Below, one piece after another: positions 54,065-62,588 of a stretch of 64,000 bases of DNA. The DNA comes from Sporosarcina ureae DSM 2281 (GTDB lineage Bacteria; Bacillota; Bacilli; Bacillales_A; Planococcaceae). How positions within the stretch are numbered: position 1 is the stretch's first letter; every line of letters starts with the position of its first letter. Position numbers and translations under genes: made by a program. The stretch lies in the NCBI RefSeq assembly GCF_000425545.1, contig NZ_AUDQ01000002.1:1-64000 (forward strand). The letters run 5' to 3'. A model generated the notes under the pieces. The model saw only the letters and a list, made by a program, of their open reading frames with translations. It did no database searches and had not been told where the DNA came from.

Positions 54065-55039
54065 TTAATTTTTATCGCTAGCATATTCCGCTAGATCCTT
54101 CGCATATTTACTCATCGAAGAGGTAGAAACATCGAATGCTTCGGCGATCTCTTTTAATGTCATATCAAGCGATTCGTAATAATTATTGTCTTGTCCATAA
54201 CGGATTGCACCCGCCGCGATCGCTAGTTTCTTACGCGCTTTCGGCTGTTCATCTACTAAGAAGTCTTCGAGCACTTCAAGCAAAGCGTTCGATTCTCGGT
54301 CATGTTGCTTTAAAAATTCACTAGCCGACTCTATAACGCCTGCTTCAAATTCGGTAAACTCATCTCCGGTATAGCCACTTTCACCAAGTGCAATCCAGAA
54401 TTTCATGATGGAGTCTTTTAGTGAAGGATTCTCTGTATCTGCAAGTGTTTTAGCAAACTGTTTGATTGCTTCCGAATGATCAATCGGGAAGAAAATTAAA
54501 CTTGAGACTGCTAGATAATTACCTTCAGACGTCCCATCGGAAAGTATGAAGCAATAGAAGTGTACGCCAACGGGAACAGGTTTATCGCTTTCTTTCCACA
54601 AGTTAATCGTTTCATCACCAAGAATACTTGTAGCTGTTAAATATGTATCTCCGACAGCAGTTACTTCACCGACAAATACCCGCGGCTCTGACCATCTATC
54701 AAGCAATTCTAGAATGGATGGCCGAATATGTTTTTTCTTCTGCTTTGCCACATAGTCGTCCCAAATATCTCTTCGTTGATGGAAGAAGAATTCATCAAGC
54801 GCAATCGTTTCAATCATTTCTTGTGGTAAATAACTATTCAATGAAGATTTCCATGTATTTGCAAATTCCACGAACGCAGGTATATCTGATCGCTGTGGAT
54901 GAATATCATAAAACGTTTGCAATAAGTGCTCCATTTCATCTGTCAACAAATCCTCAACTGTCACAGCTTCTTTTCGTTCACAGCACTTTTTATATTTCTT
55001 GCCACTGCCACATGGACATGGATCGTTACGTCCAACCAT
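54065..55039 (-). CDS. SEC-C zinc-motif protein with C-terminal helix-turn-helix
   Basis: A 324-residue protein. The N-terminal SEC-C motif is NDPCPCGSGKKYKKCC (about 5-20), a zinc site shared with SecA. A long helical middle follows, and a C-terminal HTH-like segment (LKEIAEAFDVSTSSMSKYAKDL, about 292-313). Function is unknown. The sequence around its start codon and promoter recurs in degenerate form at 63147-63234, on the far side of the mnx genes. Confidence 0.8.
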   Translation of the reverse strand: MVGRNDPCPCGSGKKYKKCCERKEAVTVEDLLTDEMEHLLQTFYDIHPQRSDIPAFVEFANTWKSSLNSYLPQEMIETIALDEFFFHQRRDIWDDYVAKQKKKHIRPSILELLDRWSEPRVFVGEVTAVGDTYLTATSILGDETINLWKESDKPVPVGVHFYCFILSDGTSEGNYLAVSSLIFFPIDHSEAIKQFAKTLADTENPSLKDSIMKFWIALGESGYTGDEFTEFEAGVIESASEFLKQHDRESNALLEVLEDFLVDEQPKARKKLAIAAGAIRYGQDNNYYESLDMTLKEIAEAFDVSTSSMSKYAKDLAEYASDKN

Positions 55040-55123
55040 AAAAACACTTCCCTTTTTAAAATTACTACATATCTAAGTGTACCAAACGAGAGGCAACTTC
55101 GCATGATATTTGTGTGATGAGTA
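55029..55123. repeat. Left copy of an imperfect direct repeat flanking the mnx region
   Basis: Includes the start codon, SD and promoter area of the SEC-C gene. TTCGCATGATATTTGTGTG (55098-55116) is identical at 63210-63228. The flanks (CTAAG.GTAC..AA..GAGAG.CAA before it, GAGTAA after) match with a few changes, and similarity reaches past the SEC-C ATG. Confidence 0.8.
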
Positions 55124-55253
55124 ATCAGCAGTGAAATCTTCGCTTATTTGTACAAAAAAATAGTGTTGGAAGTATACAAGTACATGGAATAAAAGAAAGT
55201 ATGCAGTTTAATTCTATCTTTTATTTTTGGAAAAATATTACGCAATTAGGTTA

Positions 55254-55280
55254 ACATTTTGTCTGTTCTTCCATATGCTA
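55254..55280 (+). promoter_or_regulatory. Sigma-K-like promoter of the mnx operon
   Basis: AC (55254-55255), 16 bases, then CATATGCTA (55272-55280), an exact fit to the late mother-cell pattern AC...CATAnnnTA. The mnx operon of Bacillus SG-1 is also reported to have a sigma-K-type promoter. A caution: the predicted start site falls within or just before the mnxA SD (GAGGTGA, 55285-55291), leaving almost no leader. Confidence 0.6.
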
Positions 55281-55294
55281 TTTCGAGGTGACCT

Positions 55295-55714
55295 ATGGAA
55301 CAGTCGATCTTGCTGTTTTTATTGTATGCAGACATCTGTTTGATCATTGGCTTTTATATGTACATCCGAAAAATGAGGAAATTGATTGGTTTTCATTTAG
55401 GTATGAATATGAGCATGGTTATGGGCGGTATGGCCGCATTGTTATTTGGAATCATGCTTATCACGCATATGCCGTTTCACTTTACGTATATTACATTACT
55501 CTCGGCAATTATCGGAGGAGCAGTTGGAGCTTGGTTTGGCTTGTTGATTGATTATCAGACGTTTGTGACTGGATTGACAAATGGTCTGATTGTCGGGCTG
55601 ATGGCACCAATGATTGGCACGGTTTTGGAGATGCAAATGCTATTTGTCTGGTTTCTACATGCTTTCTTCATCGGTAGTTTAGGTGTATTGTTCATTTCTA
55701 TTAAAAGGGCGTGA
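55295..55714 (+). CDS. mnxA: MnxA-like membrane protein
   Basis: A 139-residue protein with about five hydrophobic segments and repeated Gly/Met-rich helices (MNMSMVMGGMAALLFG, IIGGAVGAWFGLLI). It is the first gene of an operon whose order and product types match mnxA-G of marine Mn(II)-oxidizing Bacillus spores. Its function in that system is unknown. The name rests mainly on position. SD GAGGTGA; the 3' end overlaps mnxB by four bases. Confidence 0.7.
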   Translation: MEQSILLFLLYADICLIIGFYMYIRKMRKLIGFHLGMNMSMVMGGMAALLFGIMLITHMPFHFTYITLLSAIIGGAVGAWFGLLIDYQTFVTGLTNGLIVGLMAPMIGTVLEMQMLFVWFLHAFFIGSLGVLFISIKRA

Positions 55715-56184
55715 AGGGGGCTATGCTACTTATAATTTTGCTGTTCATGTGGTGTGTTGGTGAAATACTAATCAACTATCGAGTAGTGAGGAAGAAAAGA
55801 CTGTTGTTTGAAGACCGATTCACAAAAACGATTTGTATGGCAATTGCGTCCATTTCTTCCTTCGCAACAGCATTGTACTTCGAATTATTGTTACCGGAAG
55901 ATCAAATCGCTACTTATTTATTACCCGTATTACTAGGAGTGTTTATCGGTTGGCAATTCGGCTCGCTTATTAAAGCACCAGCTTCATTAAATGGTCTATA
56001 TAACGGCGTGATAGGAGGCGTAATGGGTATGATGCTTGGTGCAGTGCTGAAAAATCCTGCACTTTGCAATATACCTCTTGATTCTAATTCAATGATTGCG
56101 AGTAATCTTTTCACCATCACTATATTTATAGCCTTTTCTCATTCGTTGGTTTGTTTCTTCATCCGCCGTTCTATGAGAGGGTGA
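55711..56184 (+). CDS. mnxB: MnxB-like membrane protein
   Basis: A 157-residue protein with four or five membrane segments. Its GVFIGWQFGSLIKAP and IGGVMGMMLGAVL parts echo the Gly/Met-rich helices of MnxA, suggesting the two are related. The GTG start overlaps the mnxA stop; an ATG at 55723 is the alternative but sits only two bases from AAGGGGG. Role in manganese oxidation unknown; named by position. Confidence 0.68.
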   Translation: MKGAMLLIILLFMWCVGEILINYRVVRKKRLLFEDRFTKTICMAIASISSFATALYFELLLPEDQIATYLLPVLLGVFIGWQFGSLIKAPASLNGLYNGVIGGVMGMMLGAVLKNPALCNIPLDSNSMIASNLFTITIFIAFSHSLVCFFIRRSMRG

Positions 56185-56214
56185 AGATCATTTGGGCAGG
56201 AGAGGAGAACAGTA

Positions 56215-56793
56215 GTGAAAAAGTTCATCATCATTTTGATGTTGCCTATCTTTTTCGGGATTATATACGCCGTGTGGTCAAAGGCAGTGGAACTACCGAA
56301 AATTGGGGAAGTAACGGAATGGCCGTTTACCGAAGTGGGCGGGAACGAGACAAACTTCCAGGGCAAACCGAAGCTTGTCACATTTTTCTACACAAAGTGT
56401 CCCGATGTTTGTCCAACTACTATGTGGGATCTGACAGCCTTGCAGAAGGTAATGGAAGGTAGGGGAATATCCCAAGATGAGTACTTCATCATAGCTATCA
56501 CCGTAGATCCTGAATATGATACGAAAGAGAAAATAGTACGTTATAAAGAATTATTTACTATCGAAGACCCTAACTGGTTGTTCTTTAGAGGTACAGAAGA
56601 ATCGACTAAAGAGTTCTCAAAATACCTGAATTTTTATTACGACAAAAATGAAGATGGTTTCGTTACGCATTCGACGTCTATGTATATTGTTGATGATCAG
56701 GATTTGGTAAGAGCTCATCATAATATGGCAACAGGGAAAAATAGCGTAGCCATTGAGGAAATCGCTAATCATTTACAACAACTTATCAAATAG
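56215..56793 (+). CDS. mnxC: MnxC-like SCO-family copper protein
   Basis: A 192-residue, membrane-anchored (about 4-22) thioredoxin-fold protein. The copper/redox pair is in YTKCPDVCPTT (about 60-64) and the His in FVTHSTSMYIVDD (about 148). In SG-1, MnxC is likewise Sco-like and is thought to help copper reach the oxidase. There is no lipobox, unlike the other Sco protein here. GTG start with SD AGGAGAGGAG. Confidence 0.88.
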   Translation: MKKFIIILMLPIFFGIIYAVWSKAVELPKIGEVTEWPFTEVGGNETNFQGKPKLVTFFYTKCPDVCPTTMWDLTALQKVMEGRGISQDEYFIIAITVDPEYDTKEKIVRYKELFTIEDPNWLFFRGTEESTKEFSKYLNFYYDKNEDGFVTHSTSMYIVDDQDLVRAHHNMATGKNSVAIEEIANHLQQLIK

Positions 56794-56826
56794 TTCTAGC
56801 GTTACTTTTCGAATGATAGTAAGGAG

Positions 56827-57558
56827 GTGATCTTCATAAAGGAAGTTAGTAGAAATCCCGCTTTTTCCTCGCCAACAAGTAATGGGCCTGATGAACAAAC
56901 TAGAGTGTTAACAGATTATATCAGCCAGAAAAATTTATTTAAAATAGCCGGAATTCATGAGCCCCTCAGGAAATCATTGACACTCAAAAAGTTCTTCAAA
57001 AGCAAACGGAACCAGCAAGTCGTCATTTCATCATTTGGCGAGGTGGACAGTAGTCTAGAAACAGAGGGGAAAGTCGCAGCAATTGGTAGAGATTTTGTTA
57101 TGCTGACGAATCTACAGAAACGAATATGGATTCCCTACACGTATATTGAAACAGCAAATATCCCCTTTGGTTTTCCTTCCTATTCCAATACGCATCAGCA
57201 TCACCTATATGATAATCAGTTGCAAAAAAATCTTACGCTTCGATTTGGCGAAACGGTTAACAAAAGAGAAGTACTCGTCCAACAGTTTTTTGAGGAATCT
57301 TTTCGGACCAATTTTCTTTCATGGAAAGGTACGAGAGTGGAAGCCGTTTTGAGTAATGAAACCGTAAGCGGAAAGATCATGAATACGACAAAGAGCGAGT
57401 TACTGCTCACGAGCTTTGGCACAGTACGCAAGATTCCTTTAGTGGAAATTCGCATTGTATCTACTATCTCACTAGTTTCCTTTTGGAAAAAAGAGATGAG
57501 AACGTTGCTCCAATCATTTGGTGGAAAAGTAAGAGGAGGCAGAAAGAATGAAAAATAA
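56827..57558 (+). CDS. mnxD: MnxD-like protein with two small beta-barrel modules
   Basis: About 243 residues, soluble. Two similar segments (about 62-115 and 165-225) each read as a short barrel: G-x-V strands, a turn, and an IP-type closing strand (RIWIPYTYIETANIP; VRKIPLVEIRIV). It precedes mnxE and overlaps it by 11 bases. Start uncertain: the GTG at 56827 lies inside the AAGGAGGTGA SD, and the codon at the ideal distance (56836) is ATA. Role unknown; named by position. Confidence 0.7.
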   Translation: MIFIKEVSRNPAFSSPTSNGPDEQTRVLTDYISQKNLFKIAGIHEPLRKSLTLKKFFKSKRNQQVVISSFGEVDSSLETEGKVAAIGRDFVMLTNLQKRIWIPYTYIETANIPFGFPSYSNTHQHHLYDNQLQKNLTLRFGETVNKREVLVQQFFEESFRTNFLSWKGTRVEAVLSNETVSGKIMNTTKSELLLTSFGTVRKIPLVEIRIVSTISLVSFWKKEMRTLLQSFGGKVRGGRKNEK

Positions 57559-57838
57559 AAAAAAGATTCAATCCCATGATTTCTCAGGATTGATAGATCA
57601 GGAAGTTCTTATCATTACAAAGGCAGTGCAGCTTAATATACTAGGCCAAGTATTCCGTCCAATTTTTTGCGGTACAGTTTCTGAAGTGGGTGTAGGGCAT
57701 TTAACCTTAACGCCTGTTACAGTCAAAATGGTGAATGCTCCTTTTTATAAGTTCCCGACACCATTGAGTATACCTTTGGAGAAAATCGTGTCATTTACGA
57801 CAGAAGTACCTTGTGATTTAGTCTTTCCGTTAACTTAA
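57548..57838 (+). CDS. mnxE: MnxE-like small subunit of the manganese oxidase complex
   Basis: A 96-residue protein with the same barrel pattern as MnxD and MnxF (DQEVLIITKAVQ, CGTVSEVGVGHLTL, LSIPLEKIVSF). In SG-1, MnxE and MnxF form an oligomer that holds MnxG and binds copper. SD AGAGGAGG lies inside the end of mnxD. The single Cys of the barrel and a C-terminal Cys are notable. Confidence 0.8.
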   Translation: MKNKKKIQSHDFSGLIDQEVLIITKAVQLNILGQVFRPIFCGTVSEVGVGHLTLTPVTVKMVNAPFYKFPTPLSIPLEKIVSFTTEVPCDLVFPLT

Positions 57839-57853
57839 AAAGGAGTTGAATGC

Positions 57854-58141
57854 ATGACACAGCAAAATGAATGTCAGCCAATCAATATTGTTCGGGAAGA
57901 AGGAATCATCGTCCACTTTAGCCAGAACATAGGCCAAAGAGTATTGATCCTGACGGAGGCCTTTCCGTTTATGTTCATAGGTGAAATTATTAGTGTAGTG
58001 GATGATATTGTGGAAATGAAAGTTCAGACAACATCTATCCCTGCATTGGAAGGGAAAACATGGTTTGTTCATATTGACACCATTGAAGTGTTCTATATCG
58101 AAACAGAAAATGGAGTTCCAATCCCGGAATTAAAAGAGTAG
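57854..58141 (+). CDS. mnxF: MnxF-like small subunit of the manganese oxidase complex
   Basis: A 95-residue protein related to MnxE (GQRVLILTEAFPFMFIGEII, VDDIVEMKVQT, WFVHIDTIEVFYIE). Partner of MnxE in the Mnx complex of SG-1. SD AAAAAGGAG; the gene is 17 bp before mnxG. Position and fold both support the call. Confidence 0.82.
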   Translation: MTQQNECQPINIVREEGIIVHFSQNIGQRVLILTEAFPFMFIGEIISVVDDIVEMKVQTTSIPALEGKTWFVHIDTIEVFYIETENGVPIPELKE

Positions 58142-58158
58142 AAGATGAGGTGAAGTGA

Positions 58159-61100
58159 GTGAAAAGACGCTACCACGTAGTAGCCATTCCTATACGGATT
58201 GTCCTGAACACATTTGGGGATCACAATCCGAATGGCATGATGTATGTATTGAAGGAAAACGAAGAAAAAGTGAAGCAACTCGTAAAGAAAAATCCTTTTA
58301 TGCCTGTTGATCTCGTTCAACCGCTCTTTATCCGGGCGAATGAAGGAGATGTCGTGGAAATACTGTTTGAAAATAAACTCCCATTCCATGCAGGTATGCA
58401 TTTTCAGGAAGCAGAATACGATGTTTGCCAATCGGATGGAGCGAATGTTGGATTCAATAAGGAAACGACTGTAGCGCCATGTGAAAAAATCTTATATAAG
58501 CTGCATTTGATGAAAGAAGGAAACTATTACTTCTCTGATCTAGGAAATGTCTCGAGTGACCAAAACGGTTCTAACTCCAACGGTCTTGTCGGAGGATTAT
58601 GTGTGCAAAGCCGTTTCTCCTGGTGGACCGATCCTGAAACAGGCAAGCCAATAAATAGCGGACAATATGCGGATGTCCATCATCCTTTGCTACCTTCCTT
58701 CCGAGAGTATGTGTGGATGTTTACAGATGAAATGGAAGTGGATGATCTAACAGGCAACAGACCGATTAATCATTTCTCCAATCAAGAAGTAGAGTCGTTC
58801 CATGGCGCTAATTATCGCTATGAACCAGAAAACAGACGAGAACAATTAGTCGCAGAAGGCGTCGTCTGTCCAAACTGTGAGGGAGAAGAAGTGCACCATG
58901 ATTCATGGGTCTTCGGCGACCCGTCGACACCGATTCTGCGGGGGTATGTCGGGGATCCTGCAAAAATACGACTATTTCATGGCGGTGTGAAGGAAACACA
59001 TGTATTCCACTATCACGTCCACCAATGGTTCAGTGATCCAGGTGATTTGTCTTCTGAGATTTTTGATGCGCAGGCCATTAGTCCGCAAAGTCATTACACG
59101 ATTCAGCCGCTATACGGTCTTGGCAGCTTGCACGGCTCTTTTGGAGATGCAGTCATCCACTGTCATCTCTATCCGCATTTCGCGGCAGGAATGTGGGGGA
59201 TGAATCGTGTCTTCAATACACTTCAAGACGGCAGCCAGTGCTATCCGAATGGTGTTCCGATCAAGGCACTTAAGCCACTACCGGATAGACCGGCGCCGCC
59301 AAAACCAACTAAACAGAAACCTGGATTCCCGAATTTTATTCCAGGAAAAGTCGGTTTGAAAGCACCTCGTCCACCAATGAGTATTGTTGGAGGTAGGGTG
59401 TTGACTGAACTTGAGAGAAATGCTGCAATTGCAAATCCTAGACCGGGGGCAGTTTTTACCGACCCGTGTCCTGAAGGTGTACCTGTAAAGGAGTTCAATA
59501 TCTCCTTAATTGAGATTCCGCTTACTTATAACCGAGAAGGTTGGCATGACCCGACTGGACGAATATTTGTGCTTGATGAAGATTTGGACGATATTTGTTC
59601 AGGAAAGAAAGCACCGGAACCGCTCGTCATCCATGCATCCAGTAATACGCGCTATGAAATCAATTTCACAAACCGTTTGCCGCATATCTTGGATGGTGAC
59701 GCATTCCAGCTAGTTACGCGAACTTACGAGGCGGGTTTGCACATCCACTTTGTGAAGTTCGATGTACTCGTAAATGACGGTGGAAATATCGGATGGAACT
59801 ATGATTCATCTGTTCTATCCGGTGAAACGATCCGATACTCTTACTATGCAGATGTTGAGCTTAAAGCATGGTTCTTCCATGATCATATATTCCCGTCAGC
59901 CCATCAACAGCACGGTGTCTTCGGTTCCGGTGTCGTCCATCCGCGCTTTTCTGGATTTCTTGATTCCGCGACTGGGGAGGAAGTGGATCAGGGGGTGGAA
60001 ATTACTGTTACCAATCCACTTATCCCCGATTATAGAGACTTTGCGATATTCGCACAAGACTTCACACACTTATTTAACAAAGACGGTAAACCATTAGCAC
60101 CTCCGCCATTCCCGGGCTCACCAGATGATCCAGGGCTGTTTGGAGTGAACTATAAAAATGAACCACTGCAATTCCGTTTAGGTAAGGACTGCGATCCTGC
60201 TTACAGTTTCAGTTCGTATGTAAAAGGCGATCCTATTACACCGATTTTTAAAGCGTATGAGGGGGATTCCATCCGGATCCGGTTGCTTCAAGGGGCACAG
60301 GAAGAATCCCATAGTTTTAATGTGCATGGTCTACGTTGGCTGAATGAGCGCGGAGATCTAAATTCCAGGTTGGAAAACCAGCAGCATATAGGAATCTCCG
60401 AATCATTTACGATGGAGATGAATGTGCCGAGGTCAGGTGATTATTTATGGACTTTTGAAACGGAAGAGGATTTATGGAATGGACTCTGGGGTCTGATTAG
60501 GGCATACGATGAAAAAGTTCCTGAACTAATCAAACTGCCCGATCGGTCCGAACCGAAAGAGCGTTCAAAACCTTTGCCGGAATGTACAGGGATCAAACCG
60601 CCATCAGCAGCAGATCCAACTATAGAGATAGTGGAGGGGCCTCTGCGAAAATACGATGTCGTAGCCTTTCAAACCTCGATCCAGTATAACTCGTTCGGTG
60701 ATCATGATCCGGATGCCATCATCTTTGCGTTGCGTGAGGATATGGAGGCTATACAGAACGGCGAGAAAGAACCGGTACCGCTCATCTTACGTGGCAACGT
60801 GGGGGATACTGTCGATGTTACGTTAACTAGCTATCTGAAACCAGAGCTGTTTCCATTCAAGGACGGAATCTATCCGTATCCGATTGTGAAGGAGCAAGCA
60901 TTTTATCCACCATCTTTACGTATCTCACTTCATGCTCAATTACTTGATTATGACGTTAAGACGTCTGCAGGAGAGACAGTTGGATTCAATGGCGATCAAA
61001 CAGTTGGTCCAGGTGAGTCTAGGACGTATCGCTGGTATGTCGATTCTGCGGTCGGTGTGTGCGGCATGTGGGATATGGCGGATATCCGCAACCATCGTTC

Positions 61101-61800
61101 GCAAGGCGCGTTCGGTGCATTTATAGCAGAACCGAGGGGAACCGAATATTTGGATCCGTATACACTGGAGCCAGTCACGATAGGAGCGAATGTTATCTTG
61201 CGCAATCCCTACTTGCCAGATACGAGAGAATTCGTGATTGTGATGCATGACGGTGTCAGGCTACTTGATCAAAACAATCAAGTCATTTTCGATCCAGTGG
61301 ACGGTATTTTGCTGGCTCCGCCTGAGATAGACGAGGATTTGCTAGATACGTATGATCAAGGGTCGCGAGGCTTTAACTATCGAAGCGAGCGGCTGATTAA
61401 TCGTTATCGACAACATGCAAAAATCCATGATGTATTCAGTTCAGATGTTTTTGGCGACCCATCCACTCCAGTTTTCGAAAGCTATGTGGGGGACCCGGTT
61501 ACAATACGATTAGTCACACCGGCTGAAAGACGAAGATCGCACACATTCCATCTGCATGGTCACCGTTGGAAATTTGATTCCAAAGATATTTATTCACGAA
61601 CAGAATCATATGTCGGATTTAACGTTGCGGGTGCTAAAAGAAATTTGCAACTGCTTGGCGGTGCAGGAGCTTATAACGGATTCTCGGGCGATTTCATGTA
61701 TCGATCAGGAAACATTCGCTGGGATATCGAGCAAGGGATGTGGGGGATCATGCGGGTTTTCGAAGAGCTTAAAAAGCATCTCCCAAAACTAGATCAATAG
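58159..61800 (+). CDS. mnxG: MnxG-type multicopper manganese oxidase
   Basis: A 1213-residue multicopper oxidase, far larger than laccases (about 500) and close to the 1217 residues of SG-1 MnxG, which oxidises Mn(II) to Mn(IV) oxide on the spore surface. Copper-site motifs: FHAGMHFQ (77-83), THVFHYHVHQW (about 278-288) and IHCHLYPHFAAGMW (about 333-346). Later domains carry FFHDHIFPSAHQQHG (about 571-585), HSFNVHGLRW (about 718) and HTFHLHGHRW (about 1128), consistent with six cupredoxin domains. No signal peptide, as for a coat/exosporium protein. GTG start, SD AGGTGA. Confidence 0.93.
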   Translation: MKRRYHVVAIPIRIVLNTFGDHNPNGMMYVLKENEEKVKQLVKKNPFMPVDLVQPLFIRANEGDVVEILFENKLPFHAGMHFQEAEYDVCQSDGANVGFNKETTVAPCEKILYKLHLMKEGNYYFSDLGNVSSDQNGSNSNGLVGGLCVQSRFSWWTDPETGKPINSGQYADVHHPLLPSFREYVWMFTDEMEVDDLTGNRPINHFSNQEVESFHGANYRYEPENRREQLVAEGVVCPNCEGEEVHHDSWVFGDPSTPILRGYVGDPAKIRLFHGGVKETHVFHYHVHQWFSDPGDLSSEIFDAQAISPQSHYTIQPLYGLGSLHGSFGDAVIHCHLYPHFAAGMWGMNRVFNTLQDGSQCYPNGVPIKALKPLPDRPAPPKPTKQKPGFPNFIPGKVGLKAPRPPMSIVGGRVLTELERNAAIANPRPGAVFTDPCPEGVPVKEFNISLIEIPLTYNREGWHDPTGRIFVLDEDLDDICSGKKAPEPLVIHASSNTRYEINFTNRLPHILDGDAFQLVTRTYEAGLHIHFVKFDVLVNDGGNIGWNYDSSVLSGETIRYSYYADVELKAWFFHDHIFPSAHQQHGVFGSGVVHPRFSGFLDSATGEEVDQGVEITVTNPLIPDYRDFAIFAQDFTHLFNKDGKPLAPPPFPGSPDDPGLFGVNYKNEPLQFRLGKDCDPAYSFSSYVKGDPITPIFKAYEGDSIRIRLLQGAQEESHSFNVHGLRWLNERGDLNSRLENQQHIGISESFTMEMNVPRSGDYLWTFETEEDLWNGLWGLIRAYDEKVPELIKLPDRSEPKERSKPLPECTGIKPPSAADPTIEIVEGPLRKYDVVAFQTSIQYNSFGDHDPDAIIFALREDMEAIQNGEKEPVPLILRGNVGDTVDVTLTSYLKPELFPFKDGIYPYPIVKEQAFYPPSLRISLHAQLLDYDVKTSAGETVGFNGDQTVGPGESRTYRWYVDSAVGVCGMWDMADIRNHRSQGAFGAFIAEPRGTEYLDPYTLEPVTIGANVILRNPYLPDTREFVIVMHDGVRLLDQNNQVIFDPVDGILLAPPEIDEDLLDTYDQGSRGFNYRSERLINRYRQHAKIHDVFSSDVFGDPSTPVFESYVGDPVTIRLVTPAERRRSHTFHLHGHRWKFDSKDIYSRTESYVGFNVAGAKRNLQLLGGAGAYNGFSGDFMYRSGNIRWDIEQGMWGIMRVFEELKKHLPKLDQ

Positions 61801-61825
61801 TTTGTGAAGGAACGGGGGTGTGAAA

Positions 61826-62545
61826 ATGGGTAAAAAGAGAATAAAGAAAAAACAAATGAAAAAGCAAATGGAAAAGCAAATCGAAAAACAGGATTTTTTC
61901 ATCCCGAAAAAATGCTGTCCAAGCCGGGCAGAGAATCCGGAATTGCCATCTCCAGAAAGCTGTCTTCCTCCTGAAAAGCGTGAGGAAGTAGACAAGAAAA
62001 TCGCAGAAGCCAATAGATTATTACTGGATCTGGCACTTGACGATAACCGATCCGTTCAAGAAACGTATCAACGGGCGTTTGACGGTTTGATTGGTCTGGA
62101 AGTAGAGATAATAAATCCTTTAGATGAAACGCTTTCTGGAGTAGTGGTGATGGCGGCATTTGATTTTATCTTGTTAAGGCGAGACGATTATAAAATCATC
62201 GTGCCATATGAACAGATTGAATCGGTCAAATCCTCGGGCTGCTATGCTGAACTAGTACCGGAGGCCAATTTACTGAATATCGGTCCACGTTTACGTAGGA
62301 AGCTAACATTTCAGTTTGGAAAAGTCGTCGGCTCTTCTCCAGAGCTTATTCAGCTATTCTTCAAAATTCCGTTAGCGGTCTATCTGCTGTTGTTTGAAGA
62401 GCAAACTATAAAAGTTCGAGTTGGACGGTCACTAATTGAAGGGGTACTAGTGGATGTGAATAAAGAGTCCATTGTACTGGAGTTGAATAAAGAAAAAAGT
62501 ATCATCGCCATTGGAAATATTGGCCACATCGTGGTAGATAAATAA
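61826..62545 (+). CDS. MnxD-like paralog downstream of mnxG
   Basis: A 239-residue protein. A very basic, Lys/Gln-rich N-terminus (about 1-28) and a CC-containing proline-rich stretch precede two barrel modules (about 85-140 and 190-239). The second region (LRRKLTFQFGKVV...ELIQLFFKIP) aligns by eye with MnxD (LQKNLTLRFGETV...VLVQQFFEES). It follows mnxG by 25 bp with no terminator, so it belongs to the operon. It is not part of the seven-gene mnx operon as I know it. Start ATG 61826 with SD GGGGG. Confidence 0.75.
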   Translation: MGKKRIKKKQMKKQMEKQIEKQDFFIPKKCCPSRAENPELPSPESCLPPEKREEVDKKIAEANRLLLDLALDDNRSVQETYQRAFDGLIGLEVEIINPLDETLSGVVVMAAFDFILLRRDDYKIIVPYEQIESVKSSGCYAELVPEANLLNIGPRLRRKLTFQFGKVVGSSPELIQLFFKIPLAVYLLLFEEQTIKVRVGRSLIEGVLVDVNKESIVLELNKEKSIIAIGNIGHIVVDK

Positions 62546-62580
62546 AAAATCAGTCCCTATAATTGGGGACTGATTTTTTA
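62545..62580. terminator. Bidirectional terminator ending the mnx operon
   Basis: A stem AAAAATCAGTCCC/GGGACTGATTTTT between the convergent MnxD paralog and Cys-rich gene. Confidence 0.9.
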
Positions 62581-62588
62581 TTACTATA

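Noticed and set aside
55029-55123. Direct repeat as phage attachment sites
   Set aside because: No integrase gene lies in or next to the bracketed region, and the repeat is imperfect and includes a gene start rather than a tRNA end.
58159-61800. MnxG as a CotA-type laccase
   Set aside because: CotA-like laccases have about 500 residues and three domains; this protein has 1213 residues with repeated cupredoxin motifs and the mnx gene set upstream.
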